A DNA stretch of 12,065 nucleotides from Candidatus Aenigmatarchaeota archaeon (GTDB lineage Archaea > Aenigmatarchaeota > Aenigmatarchaeia > QMZP01): contig DAOVFN010000008.1 of the NCBI GenBank assembly GCA_030672885.1, forward strand, positions 1-12,065. Reading direction: 5' to 3'. The translations under genes were made by a program, and so were the position numbers. The stretch's first letter is position 1; the number at the start of each line of letters is the position of its first letter. The notes beneath the pieces are model-generated. The model was not told the origin of the DNA. It was given only the letters and a program-made list of their open reading frames with translations, and did not search any database. This document shows, piece by piece, positions 1 through 6,228 of the stretch.

Positions 1-37
1 CCATGGCCCGGATTCCGGGCAGGATTTCCATTACCAT
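1..37 (-). CDS. possible start of a divergent gene, truncated by the left edge
   Basis: On the minus strand an ATG at 37 (and a second in frame at 31) opens a frame that stays open to base 1, reading MVMEILPGIRAM. An AT-rich TATA-like element (gtttaattg on the minus strand, 65-57) is centred about 24 bp upstream, which is the spacing used by the leaderless genes elsewhere in this window. Only 12 codons are visible, so no family can be assigned. The same bases contain a short inverted repeat (6-20), which could instead be non-coding. Low confidence. Confidence 0.25.
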   Translation of the reverse strand, partial: MVMEILPGIRAM

Positions 38-170
38 GGCCTCGCATACTGGTTTCAATTAAACACCTGGTTAGAGTTGCCCGGAAGGTTTATAAATATA
101 ACACTGTTATACCTCCGCTACCAAATAGCATGCAAGCGTGAACACGCCCCCGATACGCAATATCCCCCGC

Positions 171-178
171 GCATAAAA
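171..178 (+). promoter_or_regulatory. TATA-like promoter element of the YdjM-like gene
   Basis: The sequence gcataaaa sits about 38 bp upstream of the ATG at 213, giving a predicted transcript start near 200 and a very short leader. No Shine-Dalgarno precedes the ATG, which fits a leaderless or nearly leaderless mRNA. A second strong TATA-like stretch (tttataaatata, 89-100) lies further upstream and could serve either strand. Confidence 0.4.
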
Positions 179-212
179 ATGGAACCCCCAATTAACAAGA
201 GAGACGATTCCC

Positions 213-674
213 ATGCTCGGTCCAACCCACCTCATGTTTGCCTTGGCTCTTGCCTACATATTCAAGCTGCCCAGGGTTCCCGCAGCCATAGGAGGACTCA
301 TCCCTGACCTGGACATAGTCCTTCAGTACGGTTTCCCCTTTATGCATCGCGGCATTGTCCACACACCCTTCTTCCTGGTAGTGTGTGTGGTGTTCCTCTA
401 CCTTATTGTGGAAAGCCCTGTAACATTCGCCTTTGGCACGGGCTTTCTCTCCCATTTGCTCATGGACATCATAACCCCTTCGGGCATACCCATGCTCTAT
501 CCCCTGCCGGTGTACTACACCCTGAACCTGGCTGCCTACAACAACATATTTGCCAACCTGGGGATAATAGCGTTCTCCCTGGCGGCAATCATGCTCTATC
601 GCTCCGAGAGATTCCAGGACTGGGTCCGCAGGGCATTTGGCATAACACTGGAAGGTCCGGGGACGGCCATGTAA
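213..674 (+). CDS. YdjM/DUF457-family membrane-bound metal-dependent hydrolase
   Basis: A 153-residue integral membrane protein of the YdjM (LexA-binding, membrane-bound hydrolase) family, here at the family's short end. The family's polar motifs are all visible: GPTH at residues 3-6, PDLD at 31-34, HRGIVHTP at 45-52 and SHLLMDIITPSG at 80-91. Their His and Asp residues are expected to bind a metal at the membrane surface. Hydrophobic stretches at about 7-18, 52-67, 70-85 and 112-128 are likely membrane segments. Family members are annotated as putative hydrolases, but the physiological substrate is generally unknown. The gene is followed after 15 nt by the OB-fold gene, which has its own ribosome site, so the two are probably co-transcribed. 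The start at 213 gives the conserved N-terminal GPTH motif directly after Met-Leu. Confidence 0.85.
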   Translation: MLGPTHLMFALALAYIFKLPRVPAAIGGLIPDLDIVLQYGFPFMHRGIVHTPFFLVVCVVFLYLIVESPVTFAFGTGFLSHLLMDIITPSGIPMLYPLPVYYTLNLAAYNNIFANLGIIAFSLAAIMLYRSERFQDWVRRAFGITLEGPGTAM

Positions 675-689
675 CCGCAAGGTGAAATA

Positions 690-1109
690 ATGGACGAGAA
701 CATGCTCAGGTTCCTCATGATGGCGGGCTTCATAGCCCTGGCCCTGGCCATAGCAGCTGTGTCGGGCGAGCTCTCGTCCTATGGTCTCTCAGACCCCCTA
801 GAGAACCTCTATCCTGTGCTCGAATACGACAACATCACTAGGCTCATTGAGGACATGCCCCTTGGCAAGGATGTCTCCCTCTCCGGAACGGTCTCCAGGG
901 TGGCCGATGACTTCACCTCTGACAGCGGCCACGAATATCAGCAGTTCTATGTCTCGGATGGCCAGAGTGAGGTCAAGGTCTTCTGCTCCAAACACCATGG
1001 GACTGCTGACGTAAGGGGAGGCGACCGGGTATTTCTTCTGGGCAGGTTCCAGAAATACTATAATATTCCTGAGATATCCACGGGTTGCTCGGATGTGAAC
1101 ATCATCTGA
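690..1109 (+). CDS. membrane-anchored OB-fold protein
   Basis: A 139-residue protein with one N-terminal membrane segment (about residues 7-26) followed by a soluble domain. Residues 60-130 have the strand pattern of an OB-fold: a GKDVSLSGTVSRV strand pair, then QFYVSDGQSEVKVF, then GDRVFLLGRF. These resemble tRNA-anticodon/nucleic-acid-binding OB domains. The acidic stretch after the membrane segment and the basic residue before it suggest that the OB domain lies outside the cell, which would be unusual for nucleic acid binding; this is inference. The start is set by the archaeal-type ribosome site aaggtga at 679-685, five bases before the ATG. It forms a probable two-gene unit with the YdjM-like gene upstream. 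Ligand and function are not known. Confidence 0.75.
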   Translation: MDENMLRFLMMAGFIALALAIAAVSGELSSYGLSDPLENLYPVLEYDNITRLIEDMPLGKDVSLSGTVSRVADDFTSDSGHEYQQFYVSDGQSEVKVFCSKHHGTADVRGGDRVFLLGRFQKYYNIPEISTGCSDVNII

Positions 1110-1131
1110 CTTGCCCCGGCCAACCACCAAC

Positions 1132-1140
1132 AATTTAAAT
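1132..1140 (+). promoter_or_regulatory. TATA box of the FKBP gene (leaderless)
   Basis: The AT-only stretch aatttaaat is centred about 25 bp upstream of the ATG at 1162, in an otherwise GC-rich gap. This spacing predicts transcription starting at or next to the start codon, and no Shine-Dalgarno is present. Confidence 0.6.
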
Positions 1141-1161
1141 CATCCCTGACAAAATGATTCC

Positions 1162-1908
1162 ATGCAGAAGGGAGACTTTCTCAAGATAGAGTACCTGGGC
1201 CGTATCGCCGCCACAGGCGAGGTGTTCGACCTCACCGACGAGGCACTGGCCAGGAAAGAGGGCATACACAACCCCAAGCAAAGGTACGGCCCGGTCCTGG
1301 TAATAATCGGTTCAGGCATGACCGTCCCTGGTGTTGAGAAGCAGCTTCTCCAGATGAAGCCCGGAGATGAACGGGAGTTCGATGTCAGCCAGGAAGAGGG
1401 TTTCGGCAGGCGCGAACCCAGGCTAATAAAGATTGTCTCCTACCGGAAGTTCATAGGCCAGAAGATAAACCCCGTGCCCGGGATATTCGTCAACATAGAC
1501 GGGCGCAACGCAAGGATACAGTCTGTCTCAGGCGGCAGGGTCAGGGTGGACTTCAATTCCCCGCTTGCCGGCAAGGAGCTCCGCTACAAGGTTAGGATAG
1601 TGAAGTGCCTGACGGGCGCCCAGGAGAGTGTCCAGGCCATGCTTGAGCACTACGGCATAAAGGCCAGCGCACTGCTCAAGGAGGGCGGCCTTACCATCAA
1701 GACAGAACAGAAGCTTCCCGACCAGGTAAGGAATCTCCTCAGCAGGGAAATAACCAGGTGGATAAAGGAAGTAAAGAAGATAAGCTATGTGAATCCCAGC
1801 GCCGAGCAGAAGGGAGACAAGAACATGGCTTCAGGAAAGCCAGATGTGAAGGGAAACGCTGCGCAGTCCCCAAAGGATGGATCTGGAAAAGAAGCAAAAC
1901 CAATATAA
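1162..1908 (+). CDS. FKBP-type peptidyl-prolyl cis-trans isomerase, SlyD-like, long archaeal form
   Basis: A 248-residue cytoplasmic prolyl isomerase/chaperone that speeds cis-trans isomerisation of X-Pro bonds during protein folding. The FKBP half-domain covers residues 1-88, with GDFLKIEYLGR, the EVFDLT turn and the GxxVPGVEKQLLQMKPGDE signature at 52-70. An inserted flap (IF, chaperone) domain spans about 89-130, and the fold closes with the family hallmark NSPLAGKELRYKVRI at 132-146. Residues 150-212 form the extra C-terminal domain known from long archaeal FKBPs. They are followed by a Lys/Gly/Ser-rich, probably disordered tail (213-248). The gene is monocistronic as seen: it has its own promoter, and a T6 tract follows 36 nt after the stop. 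The tail is the only unusual part and may be lineage-specific. Confidence 0.92.
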   Translation: MQKGDFLKIEYLGRIAATGEVFDLTDEALARKEGIHNPKQRYGPVLVIIGSGMTVPGVEKQLLQMKPGDEREFDVSQEEGFGRREPRLIKIVSYRKFIGQKINPVPGIFVNIDGRNARIQSVSGGRVRVDFNSPLAGKELRYKVRIVKCLTGAQESVQAMLEHYGIKASALLKEGGLTIKTEQKLPDQVRNLLSREITRWIKEVKKISYVNPSAEQKGDKNMASGKPDVKGNAAQSPKDGSGKEAKPI

Positions 1909-1943
1909 CGCTGTTATCCCCTTTCAGTCAGCAGGCACCCCCA

Positions 1944-1949
1944 TTTTTT
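1944..1949 (+). terminator. oligo-T terminator after the FKBP gene
   Basis: A run of six T residues follows C-rich sequence (cccccattttttc). Archaeal transcription commonly ends at such oligo-T tracts without needing a hairpin. It lies between the FKBP stop and the ftsZ promoter. Confidence 0.45.
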
Positions 1950-1957
1950 CTGCATAC

Positions 1958-1969
1958 GTTTAAAAAACT
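1958..1969 (+). promoter_or_regulatory. TATA box of ftsZ
   Basis: The element gtttaaaaaact is the strongest TATA-like match between the FKBP and ftsZ genes. It predicts transcription starting near 1989 and therefore a 5' leader of roughly 55 nt. This fits the strong Shine-Dalgarno of ftsZ and contrasts with the leaderless genes around it. Confidence 0.55.
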
Positions 1970-2033
1970 TACTCTCTTATTCTGTCATATAGCTTCGCGC
2001 TCATGATTCACATGTTTGCGATTATACTCAACA

Positions 2034-2040
2034 GGAGGGG
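2034..2040 (+). promoter_or_regulatory. strong Shine-Dalgarno of ftsZ
   Basis: The sequence ggagggg lies five bases before the ATG at 2046 and fixes the start of ftsZ. It is the best ribosome-binding site in the left half of the window. Confidence 0.8.
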
Positions 2041-2045
2041 TTTGA

Positions 2046-3152
2046 ATGACCGAGTCCATTACAAATTCAGTTTTGCATGAAGAAGAGAGAGTTGTCGAGA
2101 GGGACACGGAGACAGACGAAGAGCTCAGGAAGATTCTTGAGTCAAGGAAGGCCGAGATAAAGGTTGTAGGTGTGGGAGGTGCCGGTGGCAATACCATATC
2201 CCGCCTGATGCAGGTGGGTATAGTCGGTGCCGAGACCATTGCGGTCAACACCGATGCCCAGGACCTTCTCTATACCGATGCAGACCACAAGGTGCTCATC
2301 GGCCGCGACCTCACGGGCGGTCTCGGTGCAGGCGCTGACCCCAAAGTGGGGATAGAATCTGCCAAGGAATCCAAGGAAGAGATAAAGAAGGCCTTGGATG
2401 GTGCTGACATGGTATTCGTCAACTGCGGACTCGGTGGCGGAACCGGTACAGGCTCCTCTCCCATAGTGGCTGATATAGCCAAGAAGCTCGGCGCGCTGAC
2501 AGTGGGCATTGTGACCCTTCCCTTCGAAATGGAGGGCAAGAACAGAAAGAAGAACGCCCAGGATGGCCTTGAGAATCTCGAATCCATGGTGGATACCCTC
2601 ATTGTCATACCCAATGACAAGCTGCTCGAGATAGTTCCTGATGTCTCCATAACCACAGCCTTCAAGGTGGCTGACGAGATACTTGTCAATGCAGTAAAAG
2701 GCATAGCAGAACTCATCACAAAACCAGGGCTTGTTAACCTGGACTTTGCCGACATCCGCGCGGTCATGGGCTCAGGCGGCCTGGCCATGATAGGCATGGG
2801 CGAGTCAGACACAGAGAACCGTGCAATGGAAGCAGTGGAGAAGGCGCTCAACAACCCGCTCCTTGACGTTGACATCGAGGGGGCCGCAGGCGCCCTTATC
2901 AACGTGTTCGGCGGGGCAGACGTGACCATAAGGGAGTGCCAGGAAATCGTCGAGGGTGTTTCAGGCAAGATAAACCCCGAGGCCAAGATAATCTGGGGAG
3001 CCCAGATAATCAAGGAGCTCGGCGACACCATAAGGGCCATGCTCATAGTCACGGGCGTGAAGTCCTCCCAGATATACGGCCCGGAGAAGACCTTCAGTGA
3101 TGAGAAGCAGAAGGAAATCGAGCAGGTCCTGGGAATCGATTTCGTGAAGTGA
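2046..3152 (+). CDS. ftsZ: cell division protein FtsZ
   Basis: A 368-residue tubulin-like GTPase that polymerises into the cytokinetic ring. Residues 37-50 (EIKVVGVGGAGGNT) form the first GTP-binding loop. The tubulin signature GGGTGTG is at 130-136, here followed by SSP where many homologues have AAP. The catalytic T7 loop NLDFAD at 231-236 supplies Asp233 and Asp236, which complete the active site of the neighbouring subunit. A charged, probably flexible N-terminal extension of about 35 residues precedes the core. After the fold a short linker ends in LGIDFVK, which resembles the short C-terminal peptide that in other FtsZs binds membrane anchors such as SepF; that role is inferred. The gene has its own promoter and strong ribosome site and appears monocistronic, with a hairpin after the stop. 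Confidence 0.97.
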   Translation: MTESITNSVLHEEERVVERDTETDEELRKILESRKAEIKVVGVGGAGGNTISRLMQVGIVGAETIAVNTDAQDLLYTDADHKVLIGRDLTGGLGAGADPKVGIESAKESKEEIKKALDGADMVFVNCGLGGGTGTGSSPIVADIAKKLGALTVGIVTLPFEMEGKNRKKNAQDGLENLESMVDTLIVIPNDKLLEIVPDVSITTAFKVADEILVNAVKGIAELITKPGLVNLDFADIRAVMGSGGLAMIGMGESDTENRAMEAVEKALNNPLLDVDIEGAAGALINVFGGADVTIRECQEIVEGVSGKINPEAKIIWGAQIIKELGDTIRAMLIVTGVKSSQIYGPEKTFSDEKQKEIEQVLGIDFVK

Positions 3153-3179
3153 GGATTTTCAAGACACACTAGTTCGGTG

Positions 3180-3196
3180 GGTGCCTCACAGGCACC
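3180..3196. terminator. hairpin between ftsZ and mevalonate kinase
   Basis: The perfect inverted repeat ggtgcc-tcaca-ggcacc (6-bp stem, 5-nt loop) lies 28 nt after the ftsZ stop and upstream of the mevalonate kinase promoter. It may help end the ftsZ transcript, but no oligo-T run follows it, so the terminator role is uncertain. Confidence 0.35.
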
Positions 3197-3218
3197 TTCC
3201 CACTACCCAATTCTATGA

Positions 3219-3226
3219 GTTTATTA
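3219..3226 (+). promoter_or_regulatory. TATA box of mevalonate kinase (leaderless)
   Basis: The element gtttatta is centred about 30 bp upstream of the ATG at 3253. Transcription should start near 3248-3250, just before that ATG. This makes the in-frame upstream ATGs (3181, 3244) unlikely starts. Confidence 0.5.
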
Positions 3227-3252
3227 GTCTGAACCCGATAGTTATGTTTTAT

Positions 3253-4278
3253 ATGATCAAAACATCCGCCCCGGGCAAATGCATAATAATAGGCGAGCAC
3301 GCTGTGGTCTATGGCGAGCCGGCCATAATAGCCGCCATAGGCAAGCGGGCATGGGTCGAGGCAGAAAAGCACACCAAGGTAAGGGTGCATTCCAGAAGCC
3401 AGAACCAGAGATCCGAGTGGCTTGTCGATGACTGCATAGATTCTGCCATGCAGGCCAAGGCCATGTGGATGCACGGCTTCGAGAGCAATGATTTCTCCAA
3501 ACTCTTCGGCTTCGTCAATGACGGCCAGAGCTTCAAGAAGGTGGCCATAGGAATCATACTGCACAGGCTCAACATAACAACCGGAGTGAGCGTAACGACA
3601 TACGGCGACATCCCTCTGGGCTCTGGCCTGGGCTCCAGCGCTGCCCTGGCAGTGGCCCTGGTTAAGGCCATATCAGAGTTGTACGGCAAAAACCTGTCCC
3701 TGGAGGAACTGAACAGGATTGCCCTTGACATAGAGAAGCTTGTGCACGGGACCCCCTCGGGCGGAGACAACACAGCATCATGCTACGGCGGACTCATCTG
3801 GTTCCAGAAGGACGAGAGGGGCCGGCCACGGCTGGAATCCCTCGAGAATGAGATTCCCTACAGGCTTGAGAACTTCGTTCTCGCTTATATAAAGAGGCCC
3901 GTCAAGACCACGGGTGAACTCATCTCCATGGTAAGGGAACTCGACCCGGCCTTCCGCGAGCCGAGGATAAAGGCAATAGGCCAGGCAACCAGGGACATGC
4001 GCGCGGCCCTCAGGGACAGGGACTTCGCCAAGGTCAAGGAACTGATTAACCTTGCATGGAAGAATCTCTCTGAACTCAGCCTATCCATACCCGAGGCAGA
4101 TGAGGTGATTGCAAGAATCCAGGAGATGGGGGGCGCTGCCAAGCTCTGCGGGGCCTGCGGGGGCGGGATAATGCTTGCATATCACGAGGACAAGGAAGCC
4201 CTCAAGAAGGTAATCAGGGACGCAGGGTTCACACCCTGGGAGACCGAACTGGGCGCTGAGGGCGCCCGGGTAGAATAG
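3253..4278 (+). CDS. mvk: mevalonate kinase
   Basis: A 341-residue GHMP-family kinase that phosphorylates mevalonate to 5-phosphomevalonate using ATP, an early committed step of isoprenoid (archaeal lipid) synthesis. Motif 1 APGKCIIIGEHAVVYG is at residues 6-21. The ATP-binding motif 2 PLGSGLGSSAA is at 121-131. HGTPSGGDN at 165-173 carries the expected catalytic Asp172, and motif 3 KLCGACGGG is at 297-305. Motif 3 usually reads KLTGAGGGG, so the two cysteines are a local variation. The start at 3253 places motif 1 at the N terminus as in the family and sits correctly behind the TATA box; a start at 3244 would add three residues. The gene converges on phosphomevalonate kinase with no bases between the two stop codons. 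Confidence 0.95.
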   Translation: MIKTSAPGKCIIIGEHAVVYGEPAIIAAIGKRAWVEAEKHTKVRVHSRSQNQRSEWLVDDCIDSAMQAKAMWMHGFESNDFSKLFGFVNDGQSFKKVAIGIILHRLNITTGVSVTTYGDIPLGSGLGSSAALAVALVKAISELYGKNLSLEELNRIALDIEKLVHGTPSGGDNTASCYGGLIWFQKDERGRPRLESLENEIPYRLENFVLAYIKRPVKTTGELISMVRELDPAFREPRIKAIGQATRDMRAALRDRDFAKVKELINLAWKNLSELSLSIPEADEVIARIQEMGGAAKLCGACGGGIMLAYHEDKEALKKVIRDAGFTPWETELGAEGARVE

Positions 4279-4284
4279 CTATTC
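4273..4284. repeat. 12-bp palindrome carrying both convergent stop codons
   Basis: The perfect palindrome GAATAGCTATTC is centred exactly between the TAG of mevalonate kinase (4276-4278) and the TAG of phosphomevalonate kinase (4279-4281, minus strand). Both proteins end in Glu-stop because of it. Confidence 0.8.
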
Positions 4285-5391
4285 GGCCTTTACCCCCTGA
4301 TTATCCATCATTGCATCAACTATATATAAGCCTGATTCTGACCAGTCCTGTCTTATCCTCTCTGCAACCTCTGGCCCGAAGCATACTGCTATGCCGCAGT
4401 CCCCTCCGCCTGCACCGGACAGCTTTCCTGCCCCACCGTCCTGGTTGGCAATCTCGCTGAGTTTCCTGAGTTCGGGTGTCTCTATGTTCACGCCGGATTT
4501 CTCTCCGAGCTCCCTCAGGTAGTCTTCATTCTTCTTCAGGTGCTCGAGTATCCCTTTCCTGTCTCCTGACTTCCACACGGGTATGAGCTCCCCAACAAGA
4601 TTGGCAATCTGGTCAAAAAGCCTCTTGTATTCCTCTGGATTCTGCTCACTGAAGCCGTTCATCTGCTTGATCATGGCTGAAGTGGAGGCAGAGCCCTTAG
4701 TCCATCCAACAAGGAGTTCCAATCCCGCGGGGATTTCCAGCTTCTCGACCTCGAAGCCAGGCCAGTCCTGCTCCACTATCTCCCTTATAGGCCTCCCGGA
4801 TTCAATCTGGCTGACCAACCATTTGGGGTCAAATCTCTTGTAAACGAAAACGCCACCATAAGTGGATGCAGCGACATCGAATGCAGAACCCACCTTGCCC
4901 TGCGCGAAATAGTGAGCTATCGTGGAGAGCTTGTATATCACATCCCTGGATTCCCTGGTCTCCACGTCCATTCCGTTGTGCTTGAGCACCCCGGACACGA
5001 AGGCCACCACCGAGGCAGCTGAGGAACCGAAGCCAATCTTCTTCATCTCCCCGCTAACCTCGAGCTGGGACATCTCGCCCCAGGACCTTATCCTGAAGGC
5101 CCTGTATTCTCCCAGGTAGCTGAGGGCCGCCTCTATCGCCCCCCCGCAGAGCTTGAGCTTGCCCTTCTGCTCGTCCGTGAGCTCGCCTGACCACCCGAAC
5201 CTGCCGTCCCTGAACTCGCCCCTGGCATCCCTGATAGCGAAATCATCAACAGAGACCGATATCTCTGGGGCATCCTCGATATCAACCCAGACCCTCTTGT
5301 TGACTGCTGTCACTATTCCCGGGTTCCCGATCTCAAGGACACCCCACTCCCCTGAAAGGAAGAGCTTCCCTGGCGCGCTTATCTTCATCAT
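4279..5391 (-). CDS. phosphomevalonate kinase (GHMP family)
   Basis: A 370-residue kinase that converts 5-phosphomevalonate to 5-diphosphomevalonate with ATP. GHMP motif 1 APGKLFLSGEW is at residues 6-16. KKIGFGSSAA, the ATP-binding loop, is at 117-126. GSAFDVAASTYGG at 168-180 is the hallmark that separates this enzyme from mevalonate kinase, which has HGTPSG. KGSASTS is at 232-238 and motif 3 KLSGAGGGDCG at 323-333. The length matches classical (ERG8/bacterial MvaK2-like) enzymes. Starts at 5391 and 5388 (Met-Met) cannot be separated. The gene is last in the mvaD-HD-phosphomevalonate kinase row, 28 nt after the HD gene. A TATA-like element overlapping the HD stop could also give it a separate transcript. 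This enzyme is absent from most archaea, which makes it diagnostic for the classical mevalonate route. Confidence 0.92.
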   Translation of the reverse strand: MMKISAPGKLFLSGEWGVLEIGNPGIVTAVNKRVWVDIEDAPEISVSVDDFAIRDARGEFRDGRFGWSGELTDEQKGKLKLCGGAIEAALSYLGEYRAFRIRSWGEMSQLEVSGEMKKIGFGSSAASVVAFVSGVLKHNGMDVETRESRDVIYKLSTIAHYFAQGKVGSAFDVAASTYGGVFVYKRFDPKWLVSQIESGRPIREIVEQDWPGFEVEKLEIPAGLELLVGWTKGSASTSAMIKQMNGFSEQNPEEYKRLFDQIANLVGELIPVWKSGDRKGILEHLKKNEDYLRELGEKSGVNIETPELRKLSEIANQDGGAGKLSGAGGGDCGIAVCFGPEVAERIRQDWSESGLYIVDAMMDNQGVKAE

Positions 5392-5417
5392 ATCACTTCA
5401 TTGGATTTGGAAGAAGC

Positions 5418-5430
5418 ACTTAAAAACATA
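5418..5430 (-). promoter_or_regulatory. possible internal promoter for phosphomevalonate kinase
   Basis: On the minus strand tatgtttttaagt overlaps the last codons and stop of the HD gene. It is centred about 32 bp upstream of the phosphomevalonate kinase ATG, so it could drive a near-leaderless transcript in addition to read-through from mvaD. Confidence 0.35.
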
Positions 5431-6193
5431 CCTGCACGAGTTCGGACCACTCCCTGAACTTCCCGCCCTCCATGTATGCAAGGGTCTCCTTTTTCCACTT
5501 CTTTGCCAGTTCGCCATCCGGTCTGAAGGCCCTTATGGCATCGTCCATGAGCATGCTCTTCTCTCTTCCTATATCAAAGAAGAATCGCGCAAGGGATAGG
5601 GCCCAGGGCTCCCTTCTTTTGAGATGGTCCTGGAATTCCAGCAGGGGTTCCATCATCTTCTTGGTAAGTCCCTGGAACCCCTGGGGAAAGGCCCCCATAC
5701 CGAACTTCGCTGTCCTGTAGGCAAAGTGTCTCTCTATGGATTCCTCAAAGGGTTTATTCCTGTAGTCCCTGCACTCCCCCACATAGACGCATCTCCTGAA
5801 GGCCACGTAATGTCCCATCTGTTCAAGAATTTTGTCCGCCAGGTAGACTGACTGGTGGAGTGGGGATTCCCATGCAACAGGTTTCCTGTGGTCCCCTATT
5901 GCCTGGCATATCATGTTTATAACATTACTGTCAATGCCGAACCCCTCTAGAATCCCGCGGGATTTGTCCGCGCTGGCCTCTGCGTGGTCAACCTTCTCTG
6001 TATCAGGCCTGACCGAATCATGGAGAAGGCCTGCGATATATGCCAGGTCCTGTTCTTCTTTATCCCCGCCGAGAAGCCCCACGAACCAGGAGGCGCCAAC
6101 CGCAACTCTCTTGAAATGGGAGAAGTCGTGGGTAAGCAGGCAGTCCCTCAGGGTTTCCTTCACAAATCCCTCTATCTCGTTTTTGGGCAGCAT
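5420..6193 (-). CDS. HD-domain phosphohydrolase in the mevalonate operon
   Basis: A 257-residue soluble protein with an HD (His-Asp) metal-dependent phosphohydrolase domain. The metal ligands expected for the family are visible: HDFSHFKRV at residues 22-30 (His22, His26), GLLHDS at 55-60 (the His58-Asp59 doublet), His70, GDH at 100-102, and YLADKI at 117-122 (Asp120). HD proteins typically hydrolyse phosphate esters of nucleotides or other small molecules; this substrate cannot be read from sequence. The gene starts 35 nt after the mvaD stop and ends 28 nt before phosphomevalonate kinase, so it is embedded in the isoprenoid operon. A role linked to phosphorylated isoprenoid intermediates, or to unrelated housekeeping of nucleotides, is possible. 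The ribosome site (gggag, 11 nt before the ATG) is weak. Confidence 0.85.
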   Translation of the reverse strand: MLPKNEIEGFVKETLRDCLLTHDFSHFKRVAVGASWFVGLLGGDKEEQDLAYIAGLLHDSVRPDTEKVDHAEASADKSRGILEGFGIDSNVINMICQAIGDHRKPVAWESPLHQSVYLADKILEQMGHYVAFRRCVYVGECRDYRNKPFEESIERHFAYRTAKFGMGAFPQGFQGLTKKMMEPLLEFQDHLKRREPWALSLARFFFDIGREKSMLMDDAIRAFRPDGELAKKWKKETLAYMEGGKFREWSELVQVCF

Positions 6194-6228
6194 TATATCG
6201 TCTACTCCCGTATAAGAATGCGTCGGTG

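Noticed and set aside
6-20. Short inverted repeat gcccgg-att-ccgggc as a terminator
   Set aside because: No T-run follows it, and it may be part of the coding sequence of a divergent gene.
192-680. Open frame antisense to the YdjM-like gene
   Set aside because: Its composition is unlike a real protein, while the plus-strand frame has all the family motifs.
2270-3169. Long open frame antisense to ftsZ
   Set aside because: It is Ser/Pro/Met-rich with no recognisable domain and is explained by the codon bias of ftsZ on the other strand.
3181-3252. Longer N terminus of mevalonate kinase starting at 3181
   Set aside because: The extension crosses the hairpin and the TATA box, and the family begins right before the APGK motif.
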